NCBI GenBank assembly: GCA_023390635.1
Contig: JAEWCM010000083.1
Span: 1 to 13,599, forward strand
Length of the DNA: 13,599 bases
Direction of reading: 5' to 3'
Origin: Bacillota bacterium
GTDB lineage: Bacteria > Bacillota > Desulfitobacteriia > Desulfitobacteriales > Desulfitobacteriaceae
Below the pieces are notes generated by a model. The model was given only the letters and a program-made list of their open reading frames with translations. It searched no databases and was not told where the DNA came from. The position numbers and the translations under genes are program-made. Shown piece after piece: positions 1-7,542 of the stretch. Position 1 is the stretch's first letter. Each line of letters opens with the position of its first letter.

Positions 1-13
1 CTGCTTGTGACAT
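1..13 (-). CDS. possible first codons of a leftward gene cut by the left edge
   Basis: Reading the minus strand into the left edge there is an AAGGAG Shine-Dalgarno at 25-30, then ATG at 11-13 (11 bases downstream) followed by codons for Ser-Gln-Ala before the window ends. A second in-frame ATG at 20-22 lies only 2 bases from the SD and is less likely. Only about four codons are visible, so no function can be given. It could equally be a chance SD/ATG pair. Confidence 0.3.
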
Positions 14-104
14 TCTACCCATCTCTCCTTTCTACTCATGGCCATAGCCTTTGTGGAGGCTATATATGTGAATGGACAAAATTAACTCGTTTATTTTGTT
101 AATC

Positions 105-486
105 TAAACTTTAGTGATTGATATTACTTTCACTAAAATTTATAATATGATATTTTTTTCTTAAATAATAATTTACTTTTTACGCTTTGTCAATTAATAT
201 ATATTATTACTTTAAATGGAATATCGCAAAAACGAAATATTTTAAACTACTTAATTTCATAAGTAAAAATTTAATTAAATAAAATTTACCATTAAAATAC
301 TGGCTTACTATGAATTCATTCAAATTTTCAAGTCTAATTTAGTATATTCACAATTTGAGTTTGAAGAATATATCTCTTGTTTTTTCTACAAAAAATTCCC
401 TATTGAATTCTTTTTAGATATTTTTAATGCACTGATTCTTTTAATGCTTATTAAGGACCAATTTGGTATATAATAAACTTTAGTGA
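105..486 (+). repeat. 13-base direct repeat pair TAAACTTTAGTGA
   Basis: The sequence TAAACTTTAGTGA occurs at 105-117 and again at 474-486. The second copy begins inside the -10 candidate of the xdhC-like gene and covers its likely transcription start. The first copy is part of an inverted repeat with CACTAAA at 131-137. This could be a pair of regulator-binding sites, but in AT-rich DNA it may be chance. Confidence 0.35.
469..474 (+). promoter_or_regulatory. -10 candidate for the xdhC-like gene
   Basis: TATAAT at 469-474 is a perfect -10 hexamer 57 bases upstream of the ATG at 531. No good -35 hexamer lies 16-18 bases upstream, so if it is a real promoter it probably needs an activator. An SD (AGGGAGG, 518-524) precedes the ATG by 6 bases. 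Confidence 0.35.
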
Positions 487-530
487 AAACAAGCACACTT
501 TTACAATGCAAATAGTTAGGGAGGAACATT

Positions 531-1649
531 ATGAGCGATTTATGGCAACAAGTCAGAAAAGTAAGGTTAGATCATCAAAGAGGATGTCTACTGACCTTAA
601 TTACTGTTCCGGATAAATTATCAGCTTATGTAGGATTTAAATACTTTTATGATTTTCAGGAAGAGAAGCTTTATTCAGCTCAAGCTGAAGTTAAACCTTA
701 CGCGGATGAATTGAAACAAAAGCTGACCGATGTAGCAATTAATTCTCCTGAAGCAGTACAAATCATAAAAATCACTTTATCTGACTTACCAAAAGAAGAT
801 ATCGAAATTTTTGTGCAACCCCTTAGTTCCACACCCACTCTTTTTATTTTAGGAGCAGGGAATATTGCTCTTCCTCTAGCGAAATTTGGCAAAATGCTGG
901 ACTTCCAAGTAGTAGTGGTTGATGACCGGCCCGATTTCGCAAACCCGGTTCGTTTTAACATGGCAGATAAAGTGATATGCGAAGACTTTATTAAGGCGAT
1001 TCGTCAAATAACAATTACATCGGAACATTATGTAGTCATCGTAACGCGAGGGCATCGCCATGATTTAGATTGTCTTCAAGAACTCATTCATTCTTCAGCG
1101 GCCTATATCGGAATGGTAGGCAGCCGACGGAGAGTAACTACTGTAAGAGAGATTTTGACAGAACAGGGGATTCCGCAAGAAAAAATTGACAATGTCCATT
1201 CTCCGATTGGCCTAGATATTGGTGCTGAGACACCGGAAGAAATTGCTTTGAGCATCATAGGCGAAGTGGTCCAAAAGCAAAAATCGCTGATGCCTAGTTT
1301 AAGGGGAAAATTAGGACGCAAGGGAGAACTGGAAATCGATTTTCATGTTTTAGATGGAATCATTAAGCACCAGGCTAATCCGGAAGTAAAATGTGCTTTA
1401 GCTACAATTGTAGAAGTTAAAGGTTCTGCACCCAGAAAAGCCGGAGCTCAAATGCTATGTTTTTCCGACGGACGAATTGTTGGCACCATTGGAGGAGGTT
1501 GTGGGGAAGCAGATGTACGGAGAATTGCATTAAATGCTATCGTTGATAATAAACCGTATTTATATGGGGTAGATCTGACAAACGAAGCAGCAGCCGAAGA
1601 AGGTATGGCCTGCGGCGGAATTATGAAAGTCTTTGTCCAGCCTATATAA
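531..1649 (+). CDS. XdhC/CoxI-family protein with duplicated CoxI module
   Basis: Members of this family help insert or sulfurate the molybdenum cofactor of xanthine dehydrogenase/aldehyde oxidoreductase-type enzymes in the cytoplasm. Residues 103-245 are the XdhC_C Rossmann domain: FILGAGNIA dinucleotide-binding loop, VVDDRPDFAN, and AYIGMVGSRRR. Residues 288-372 are a complete XdhC_CoxI domain: EVKGSAPRKAGAQML, DGRIVGTIGGGCGEADV, MACGG and a VFVQP end. In usual family members CoxI comes first. Here residues 18-98 align with it in pattern (GCLLTLITV, and the end IFVQPL matching VFVQPI) but lack the GGGC and CGG motifs, so the protein looks like degenerate CoxI, Rossmann, intact CoxI. Length is 372 aa. 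The ATG at 531 has a strong SD. It is monocistronic by layout, with a terminator following at once. No hydroxylase subunit is in the window, so its client enzyme is unknown. Confidence 0.85.
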   Translation: MSDLWQQVRKVRLDHQRGCLLTLITVPDKLSAYVGFKYFYDFQEEKLYSAQAEVKPYADELKQKLTDVAINSPEAVQIIKITLSDLPKEDIEIFVQPLSSTPTLFILGAGNIALPLAKFGKMLDFQVVVVDDRPDFANPVRFNMADKVICEDFIKAIRQITITSEHYVVIVTRGHRHDLDCLQELIHSSAAYIGMVGSRRRVTTVREILTEQGIPQEKIDNVHSPIGLDIGAETPEEIALSIIGEVVQKQKSLMPSLRGKLGRKGELEIDFHVLDGIIKHQANPEVKCALATIVEVKGSAPRKAGAQMLCFSDGRIVGTIGGGCGEADVRRIALNAIVDNKPYLYGVDLTNEAAAEEGMACGGIMKVFVQPI

Positions 1650-1664
1650 TCTCAATTTATATTT

Positions 1665-1706
1665 GATGCCAAGATAACTTAATTATCTTGGCATTTGTTT
1701 ATTCTT
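1665..1706 (+). terminator. intrinsic terminator after the xdhC-like gene
   Basis: A perfect 12-bp stem (ATGCCAAGATAA at 1666-1677 with its complement at 1683-1694) and a 5-base loop, followed by the T-rich run TTTGTTTATT. It starts 16 bases after the stop codon. Confidence 0.85.
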
Positions 1707-1972
1707 ATTACTTTTTGATTAGTTAAATTTAATTTTTTCCTTCCTATATAAATAGGCTATATAGAATCAATAAAAACTCATTGTCAGCCTAAATATATTA
1801 TCCAAATAAACTAAGAAAAAGTAACATAAAAACAAACCACTTGGAACACCACATATCCCACTTGACTGTTTCTGAAGGAAACATCATCTGCTCTTATCCT
1901 TTCCTTGATTTTAAAGGAAGTTCCGTGTATCCTTAATAAGTAAATTTACAGATCAGGAGAGGATAAACCATC
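1695..1972. other. spacer between the xdhC-like gene and prfC
   Basis: No gene is seen. It contains a 7-bp inverted repeat CTATATA/TATATAG (1744-1750 and 1758-1764, 7-base loop) of unknown meaning, the prfC promoter candidate and the prfC ribosome binding site. Confidence 0.5.
1905..1933 (+). promoter_or_regulatory. sigma-A-type promoter candidate for prfC
   Basis: TTGATT (1905-1910), a 17-base spacer, then TATCCT (1928-1933). Spacing is ideal. The -35 matches TTGACA at four of six positions and the -10 matches TATAAT at four of six. It lies 40 bases upstream of the ATG. Confidence 0.4.
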
Positions 1973-3571
1973 ATGGATGATGACAAAATATCAAATGCAA
2001 AGGTGCTCCCTAGAAGAACTTTTGCTATTATTTCTCACCCCGATGCAGGAAAAACTACATTAACGGAAAAGCTCCTGCTTTTTGGCGGAGCCATTCGGCT
2101 GGCAGGTACTGTGAAGGGACGCAAAGCACAAAAATTTGCTACTTCTGATTGGATGGAGATCGAAAAAGAAAGAGGTATCTCTGTCACCTCCAGCGCTATG
2201 CAATTTAAATATAGCGGCATCCAGATCAACATTCTAGATACCCCAGGGCACCAGGATTTCAGCGAAGATACTTACCGTACATTGATGGCTGCCGACAGTG
2301 CAGTAATGATCATTGATGTGGTTAAAGGTGTTGAAGCTCAAACCATTAAGCTATTTAAGGTCTGCCGCATGCGGGGTATCCCCATTTTTACCTTTATTAA
2401 TAAACTTGACCGCTTTGGAAAAGAACCACTGTCTGTATTAAAAGAAATTGAGGATGTGCTGGGAATCCGTTCTTATCCTATGAATTGGCCTGTTGGAATG
2501 GGAAGCGACTTCTGCGGCCTTTATAATCGTACACACAACAATCTCGAATTATTTTCCAATGATAAAAGAGAATTTATTGAGGGAGGAACAGAGGGAGTTG
2601 AATGTGCTCAAATAAAAGAGCAGCTTGAACCCTCACTCTATCATAAATTAACAGAAGATATTACGTTATTGGATATTGCTGGCGACCCTTATAACCCAGA
2701 GGCCATTCAAAAAGGTCAGTTAACTCCGGTTTTCTTCGGCAGCGCTGTCAGCAATTGGGGAGTTCAAACTTTTCTGGAAGAATTCTTAAGCCTATCCCCT
2801 GCGCCCCGACCACAGCAAAGCAGTATAGGGGCAATCGATCCTAATGATCCTAACTTTTCCGGATTTATTTTTAAAATACAGGCGAACATGAATCCTGCCC
2901 ATCGAGACAGACTTGCTTTTCTGCGGATATGCTCTGGACATTTTGAACGGGGCATGGCAGTTAACCATGTTCGAACCGGAAAAAAAATCAAGCTGGCTCA
3001 ACCCCAACAGTTTCTAGCCCAAGACCGCGAGATTATCGAAGAAGCCTACCCCGGCGATGTTATCGGCCTCTTTGATCCAGGCATCTTCAGAATTGGAGAT
3101 ACCTTATGCGAAGAAGGAAGTTTCGAATTCGAACGTCTTCCTCAATTCCCTTCCGAGCATTTTGCTCGCATCTCGAATCTGGATTTTTCAAAATATAAAC
3201 AATTTCAAAAAGGGATCAATGAACTTACTGAAGAAGGAACAATTCAGGTCTACCGTACTGTTGGAAATGGTCCTGAAGAAATCATTGTAGGAGTGGTAGG
3301 ACAGCTTCAATTTGAAGTATTAGCCTATCGGTTGGAAAAAGAATATGGTACGCGTATCGAGCTCTACCATCTTCCTTATAGGCTGGCCCGCTGGGTCAAA
3401 AGTAAAACACCTTTTAATCCAGCTCTGCTACAAGGGTATAAAAACCTTGTCGTCAAGGATCCAGATGATCAGTTGATTGTTTTGTTGGACAGTGAGTATT
3501 ATATTGACCGCTTGCAAGAAAAATTCCCTGACATAGAGTTCAGAAGCACACCCTATGATGAAAAAATTTAG
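1973..3571 (+). CDS. prfC: peptide chain release factor 3
   Basis: RF3 is a cytoplasmic translational GTPase that removes RF1/RF2 from the ribosome after peptide release and so recycles class-I release factors. The GTPase motifs are intact: G1 SHPDAGKT (21-28), G2 region RGISVTSS (67-74), G3 DTPGHQD (89-95), G4 NKLD (143-146) and G5-like GSAVSNWGV (256-264). Domain 2 and the C-terminal domain follow (for example VVGQLQFEVL around 445-455). The insertion pattern and the 532-residue length fit RF3 (about 525-530 aa) rather than EF-G. The ATG is preceded by AGGAGAGG at 1955-1962 with a 10-base gap. It is alone in its transcription unit: promoter candidate upstream, strong terminator downstream. 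Confidence 0.95.
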   Translation: MDDDKISNAKVLPRRTFAIISHPDAGKTTLTEKLLLFGGAIRLAGTVKGRKAQKFATSDWMEIEKERGISVTSSAMQFKYSGIQINILDTPGHQDFSEDTYRTLMAADSAVMIIDVVKGVEAQTIKLFKVCRMRGIPIFTFINKLDRFGKEPLSVLKEIEDVLGIRSYPMNWPVGMGSDFCGLYNRTHNNLELFSNDKREFIEGGTEGVECAQIKEQLEPSLYHKLTEDITLLDIAGDPYNPEAIQKGQLTPVFFGSAVSNWGVQTFLEEFLSLSPAPRPQQSSIGAIDPNDPNFSGFIFKIQANMNPAHRDRLAFLRICSGHFERGMAVNHVRTGKKIKLAQPQQFLAQDREIIEEAYPGDVIGLFDPGIFRIGDTLCEEGSFEFERLPQFPSEHFARISNLDFSKYKQFQKGINELTEEGTIQVYRTVGNGPEEIIVGVVGQLQFEVLAYRLEKEYGTRIELYHLPYRLARWVKSKTPFNPALLQGYKNLVVKDPDDQLIVLLDSEYYIDRLQEKFPDIEFRSTPYDEKI

Positions 3572-3584
3572 TTAGAATATAGCA

Positions 3585-3626
3585 AAAGATCCGAAGAATT
3601 AATAAGTTTCTTCGGATCTTTATTAT
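3585..3626 (+). terminator. strong intrinsic terminator after prfC, probably bidirectional
   Basis: A perfect 14-bp stem (AAAGATCCGAAGAA at 3585-3598, complement at 3608-3621) and a 9-base loop. It ends in TTT with TATTAT following. On the minus strand the stem ends in TTTTGC, so it can also stop the leftward operon that ends at 3699. Confidence 0.85.
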
Positions 3627-3698
3627 AAACTCTTATTAAAATACTGTAATCATTTAAGAACCATTTAAAAGGCATAAAAACAGTTAAAGCCTAATTTC

Positions 3699-4334
3699 TT
3701 AAATCTGGTCAAAAGATTTAAAGGGATTGGCAACTTCTCTAAGCTGGTCAAATAGATAGTGAGCAATACCGCCGCAGTTTTCAGTGGTTAATAATTCTTT
3801 GACAGAGGTGTCAAAGTAGATCTCCCCCTTGGAAACACCGGTTTCCTTATCTCTCTCTGCAACCAATGTTACTGGAACACGGGGAAACAAGCGCATCGCT
3901 ATGGCTATATCACCCTGATTAACAATAACGCCATTAACCTTCTGGGCTAATTCACATAGTTCCTGAGGGTGATCAAGAAAGTATCCGGCAAATTCGTGCA
4001 AAAATCCTGCTGTCAATCGCTTATTGTGAATTTGACCATAAGTCTGTTCTAATTGATTAAATGTGACCCAACGGCCTTGTTCTTTTACATCAGAATCATT
4101 GCTCATATAATCCAATACTATATTTTGAATATATGCATGCATCTCTGGTTTGGTACCGGGCAAAGCAATAATCTGGGCAGAAGGATGTTCCAGTGCAAAA
4201 CGCTGATTCAGCATATTAAAAAAGATTAGATTATTTTCCACCGCACAACCTGTAAAGCGGGCGATTTCTTCCAGAGAACGTCCTTCAAAACGATCTTTGT
4301 GGAACGCATAGGTTACTGTAAATTCCCCATCCAT
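3699..4334 (-). CDS. DUF3786 domain protein, function unknown
   Basis: I match this to DUF3786 by pattern: GRWVTFNQLEQTYGQIHNKR, followed by the Leu/Phe-rich middle, and then the characteristic LFPRVPVTLVAERD...GEIYFDTSVKELLTTENC segment in the C-terminal third. The family occurs in anaerobic bacteria, often near corrinoid or redox proteins, and has no established activity. It has no signal peptide or membrane segment, so it is cytoplasmic. I chose the ATG at 4334 (211 aa) because GAGAGGGG (4345-4352) lies 10 bases upstream. An upstream in-frame ATG at 4373 would add 13 residues, but it has no SD and overlaps a perfect TATAAT. It is the last gene of the MCP-EAL group, 76 bases after the EAL stop, so it may be co-transcribed, have its own promoter, or both. 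Confidence 0.7.
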   Translation of the reverse strand: MDGEFTVTYAFHKDRFEGRSLEEIARFTGCAVENNLIFFNMLNQRFALEHPSAQIIALPGTKPEMHAYIQNIVLDYMSNDSDVKEQGRWVTFNQLEQTYGQIHNKRLTAGFLHEFAGYFLDHPQELCELAQKVNGVIVNQGDIAIAMRLFPRVPVTLVAERDKETGVSKGEIYFDTSVKELLTTENCGGIAHYLFDQLREVANPFKSFDQI

Positions 4335-4371
4335 CTTTGGTGATCCCCTCTCTGCTAATTTATGCGTGTCC

Positions 4372-4377
4372 ATTATA
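4372..4377 (-). promoter_or_regulatory. -10 candidate for the DUF3786 gene
   Basis: A perfect TATAAT on the minus strand lies in the gap after the EAL gene. It overlaps the upstream ATG at 4373, so transcripts from it would start downstream of that ATG. This supports the start at 4334. The -35 position (TAGTGT, 17-base spacer) is poor, so confidence is low. Confidence 0.3.
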
Positions 4378-4410
4378 TCATTTTATCTTTTAAAACACTA
4401 TAACGTACTT

Positions 4411-5223
4411 TCAGGCTTTATCATTATGCACACTAAAGAATTTCCTTTGAATTACTTCTTCCATTCTTTCCGCGGGTAAAGGCCTGCTAAAGTAGTAACC
4501 TTGAATTTTATCACAACCTTCAGATTTAAGAAAACGGAATTGCTCCCAGGTCTCCACGCCCTCAGCTGTTACCGTCAGATTAAGGTTATGAGCAAGATCA
4601 ATTACCGTCTTGGCTATGGTCCGGTCTACAGGATTTTCAATAATTTGCCCTGTAAAGGAGCGATCAATTTTTATTTCTTGAACACACATAAGCTTTAAAT
4701 GATTAAGAGATGAATACCCTGTTCCAAAATCATCCAGAGCAATTTCTATTCCCATTTGAGCAAAACGATCGATAGTTTTGACAGCCTGAGAGTGATTATC
4801 GATGGCTGAACTTTCGGTGATTTCTATCTTTATCCATTTGGGTTCTAATTGAGTTTCCTCCAAAGCTCCAGACACTAGTTCAATCAAATGAGGATGCCTG
4901 AACTGACAAGGAGACAAATTTACACATACCTGAATCGGATCATACCCTTTATTTTGCCATATTTTATTCTGTCGGCAAGCTGTATACAGGACCCATGCTC
5001 CGATCTCCAAGATCAGGCCAGTCTCCTCAGCGACTGGAATAAATTCGTGAGGAAGTATTAATCCTTTTTCAGGGTGCTGCCATCTTATCAACGCCTCCGC
5101 GCCAACAATTCGACAAGTTTCAGAATCTACTTGAGGTTGATAATATAAGATAAATTCCTGATTTTTTATTGCCCGGGCTATTTCGCTGGCTATTTCGTAT
5201 TTACTAGGAGCTATCTTTTTCAT
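4411..5223 (-). CDS. stand-alone EAL-domain c-di-GMP phosphodiesterase
   Basis: EAL proteins hydrolyse cyclic di-GMP to pGpG and so favour motility over surface attachment. The protein is almost only the domain: YYQPQVD, EALIRW (the EAL signature), VNLSPCQF, KIEITES, DDFGTGYSS (loop 6 with both Asp), KIDRSF, AEGVE and QGYYFSRPLP are all present. The Glu, Asn, Asp, Lys and Gln positions used for metal binding and catalysis are therefore kept, and I infer an active enzyme. At 270 aa there is no GGDEF, PAS, REC or membrane part. Input must come from a partner, the obvious candidate being the chemoreceptor gene ending 37 bases upstream. SD AAGGA lies 11 bases before this ATG and 8 before an adjacent in-frame TTG at 5226, so either codon may start it. 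Confidence 0.9.
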   Translation of the reverse strand: MKKIAPSKYEIASEIARAIKNQEFILYYQPQVDSETCRIVGAEALIRWQHPEKGLILPHEFIPVAEETGLILEIGAWVLYTACRQNKIWQNKGYDPIQVCVNLSPCQFRHPHLIELVSGALEETQLEPKWIKIEITESSAIDNHSQAVKTIDRFAQMGIEIALDDFGTGYSSLNHLKLMCVQEIKIDRSFTGQIIENPVDRTIAKTVIDLAHNLNLTVTAEGVETWEQFRFLKSEGCDKIQGYYFSRPLPAERMEEVIQRKFFSVHNDKA

Positions 5224-5260
5224 CAATCCACATTCCTTAATCTAATGCTTTGTAAATACT

Positions 5261-7258
5261 CTAAACAGTAAAACGAGAAATGCTGTTATTTAATGATTCT
5301 GATTCCTTTTTAACCATTTCTGCCATTTGAATTACATTCTTTGAATTTTCTGTAACCATTACTACTTCTTTGGCAATCCCCGTTAATCCTGTGGCTGCCT
5401 CATTTGTGGCATGAGAAATTCCGTCAATTGCTTGAATCATACTCTGCACCGAGGCCAACAGTTCCTCCGATGTTGCACTGAAATCCCCTACTACCTGATC
5501 AATAGCAACCGAACTCTTTTGGTAACTCTCTCCTGATACAACCATGTCATCATAATCTTTCAGCACTTTTGAGTCAATGAAATCTAGGATAACCCCTGAA
5601 CTGGTACTCAAATTTTCCACTGCTTCAATGATTACTTTTGTCACTTCCTGAATCCGCCCTACTGTATTGCTGGAATTCTCCGCTAACTTACGAATTTCAT
5701 CTGCAACCACCGCAAATCCCCGTCCTGCTTCGCCAGCTCGAGCTGCTTCGATAGCTGCGTTTAAAGCCAATAAGTTAGTCTGAGCAGTAATTTCAAGAAT
5801 GGATTCAGATAACTCATAAATCTGCCTAACTGCCTTTGACTTGGTGATTGCCGCCTCCAAATCATCTTTTGTTTTTCCGTAAAGGGCTAACGCATTTTCC
5901 TTTGAATCCACAGCATGTCCTTTCATTGTTTCAGCCATGCTTTTCACTGTATCCACTGTCTCAGCACCTGTCTGAGCTTTGCCTGCCATGCTCTCTGCCG
6001 CGTTGCCAATCTGTTCAGAAGTCGCACTCATTTCTTCTGAAGCGGCAGCCGTCTCTTCCGCGCCTGCCGAAACCTGCTCTGTTGTGGCTGTAATACTTTC
6101 AACGGATTGATTCAATTGCTCCATCGCTGCACCGATCTCCACCAGTCTGGTGCTCATATCCTCAGATTTTCCTCTCACTTCAACTACAGTTGCTTTGATT
6201 GAAGATTGCATCGTGTCAATAGATTGAGCCAGAACTCCCGTCTCATCATTTCTTTTCTTTAACCGCTCCGGCACTTCACCGGTGAAATCTCCCGTAGCCA
6301 CCACATTTAAGTAATTAGAAGCCTCTTTAATCGGTTTCGCGATACTTCCGGCAATCAAGTTGGTCACTAATAAGCTGACTGCCAAAATAATCACCGAAAA
6401 GATCGCGATCGAGCGCACGAGAGAGTTGACCTTTTCCATCACTTCCGCTTTCTCGACTGAAATTCCTATTGACCAATTCGTTCCTGTTACCGGAGCAAAG
6501 CCAACATACTTCTCTATTCCCTTATATGTATATTTATCCGCTCCCGCTTGCCCTTCCACCATCCGCTTTTCCACTTTTACTAAAGACTCTAAGCCAGGAT
6601 CTGTTTTTACATTTTCAAAATTATTACTCATTTTCAAAACTAAATCCCGGTCTTTGTTAGCTACAGTTACTCCTTCTGAATTGATCATAAAAGCAGCTCC
6701 TGTTTTGCCATAAGTAATGTCATCCGCAAGGTCACTTAATTCATTGCCATCCCGTGCCACCAGAATAACGCCTTTCACCGTGTTGCCCTCTTTAATAGGC
6801 ACCACATAATTCAATTTAACTGAACCGTCTACTCGACTGATTAGAGGATCAGAAACAGCACTCTCTCCAGCCACGGCTTTTTTATAATGAGGACGGTCGC
6901 CCGCATTGGAACTTGTCCCATCCATAAATTTCAGATTCCCTTGCAAATCACCTATCCCTATTCTTTGATCTCCATTTCGTTTAGCCTCTTTTGCTAAAAT
7001 ATCCAACTTCTCATCTAGACTTACCTGGTCGCTTTTGATCACATCTAAATTTGCCATTGCTTCGATGGATTTGAGCTGAGATTCAACTCTACTGCTCACC
7101 ACTTTGCCCGCCTCTTCAGCTGTTTGAGCCAAAGATTCATTAACACTATCTTCCAGAGCTTTTGACGAAGTCATATAGGACATAACACCATAACCTATAC
7201 AAATAATTATCATCAATACCCCGAAAATTATGGACATTTTTGATCTGATACTTTTCAC
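5261..7258 (-). CDS. methyl-accepting chemotaxis protein with Cache-type sensor
   Basis: A transmembrane chemoreceptor that senses an extracellular ligand and controls CheA kinase. Layout (665 aa): TM1 about 10-30; an extracellular double-Cache-like sensor about 35-275 with DRPHYKKAVAG (121-131), the strand-rich VKLNYVVPIKEG region and a second module near GKTGAAFMINSEG; TM2 about 282-305; HAMP about 306-358; then a long coiled-coil signalling domain. Its hairpin tip EITAQTNLLALNAAIEAARA is at 489-508, followed by GEAGRGFAVVADEIRKLAE. No CheR/CheB tethering pentapeptide is seen at the C-terminus. It starts at GTG (7256-7258) with SD GGGAGG 7 bases upstream. The ligand cannot be read from sequence. 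It heads an apparent operon with the EAL gene (37 bases apart) and the DUF3786 gene, and is divergent from the helix-turn-helix gene. Confidence 0.92.
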   Translation of the reverse strand: MKSIRSKMSIIFGVLMIIICIGYGVMSYMTSSKALEDSVNESLAQTAEEAGKVVSSRVESQLKSIEAMANLDVIKSDQVSLDEKLDILAKEAKRNGDQRIGIGDLQGNLKFMDGTSSNAGDRPHYKKAVAGESAVSDPLISRVDGSVKLNYVVPIKEGNTVKGVILVARDGNELSDLADDITYGKTGAAFMINSEGVTVANKDRDLVLKMSNNFENVKTDPGLESLVKVEKRMVEGQAGADKYTYKGIEKYVGFAPVTGTNWSIGISVEKAEVMEKVNSLVRSIAIFSVIILAVSLLVTNLIAGSIAKPIKEASNYLNVVATGDFTGEVPERLKKRNDETGVLAQSIDTMQSSIKATVVEVRGKSEDMSTRLVEIGAAMEQLNQSVESITATTEQVSAGAEETAAASEEMSATSEQIGNAAESMAGKAQTGAETVDTVKSMAETMKGHAVDSKENALALYGKTKDDLEAAITKSKAVRQIYELSESILEITAQTNLLALNAAIEAARAGEAGRGFAVVADEIRKLAENSSNTVGRIQEVTKVIIEAVENLSTSSGVILDFIDSKVLKDYDDMVVSGESYQKSSVAIDQVVGDFSATSEELLASVQSMIQAIDGISHATNEAATGLTGIAKEVVMVTENSKNVIQMAEMVKKESESLNNSISRFTV

Positions 7259-7369
7259 TTGCCAGCCTCCCTACTTCGAATTAATTACATCCATTGTTTT
7301 AGGCTACTAAATTTCTGATCTCCATTCCTTGTGATTTTTACATTTGCCTGTCCTTCCTAAAGATTTTCT

Positions 7370-7393
7370 TTTATAGGACTTTAGTCCTATAAA
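7370..7393. promoter_or_regulatory. 24-base near-perfect palindrome, operator candidate
   Basis: Arms TTTATAGGACT (7370-7380) and AGTCCTATAAA (7383-7393) are perfect complements around a central TT. Neither side has a T-run of the kind that would make it a terminator. It sits 112 bases upstream of the MCP start and 46 bases before the -35 of the rightward promoter. That placement suits a dimeric regulator acting on either gene. I do not recognise the motif. Confidence 0.5.
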
Positions 7394-7438
7394 GTCGCCA
7401 ATTAATTTAAGCTTTTCCCCTAGGCTATATAATATAAT

Positions 7439-7467
7439 TTGACATTATTGTATAAATTTTGTAAAAA
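7439..7467 (+). promoter_or_regulatory. sigma-A-type promoter candidate for the HTH gene
   Basis: A perfect TTGACA (7439-7444), a 17-base spacer and TAAAAA (7462-7467, four of six matches to TATAAT). It would give a leader of roughly 200 bases that contains the 18-bp inverted repeat. Confidence 0.4.
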
Positions 7468-7542
7468 TTTATTTGTATTTTGTTGCTTTATATTTATTTG
7501 TGTTGCTATTTATTATAGAAAATTCGTCTTAATACTTATAGA

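Larger units (their letters stand above)
14..530. other. AT-rich non-coding stretch with small inverted repeats
   Basis: No convincing gene on either strand. What can be seen: an inverted repeat ATAGCC/GGCTAT at 44-49 and 58-63 with an 8-base loop; an inverted repeat TTTAGTG/CACTAAA at 110-116 and 131-137; and a 13-base direct repeat (see the separate entry). The last 60 bases hold a promoter -10 candidate and the ribosome binding site of the downstream xdhC-like gene. The base composition is much more AT-rich than in the coding regions. Confidence 0.6.

Noticed and set aside
6360..6713. 117-codon rightward frame inside the MCP gene
   Set aside because: It is a shadow on the opposite strand of a well-supported chemoreceptor gene, with no SD and no recognisable product.
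7259..7440. c-di-GMP-I riboswitch in the MCP leader
   Set aside because: Chemoreceptor genes often carry one, and short pieces such as ACAGGCAAA look suggestive. However, the paired helices and the conserved GACGCAAAGCC-type core are not found by eye. A covariance-model search would decide.
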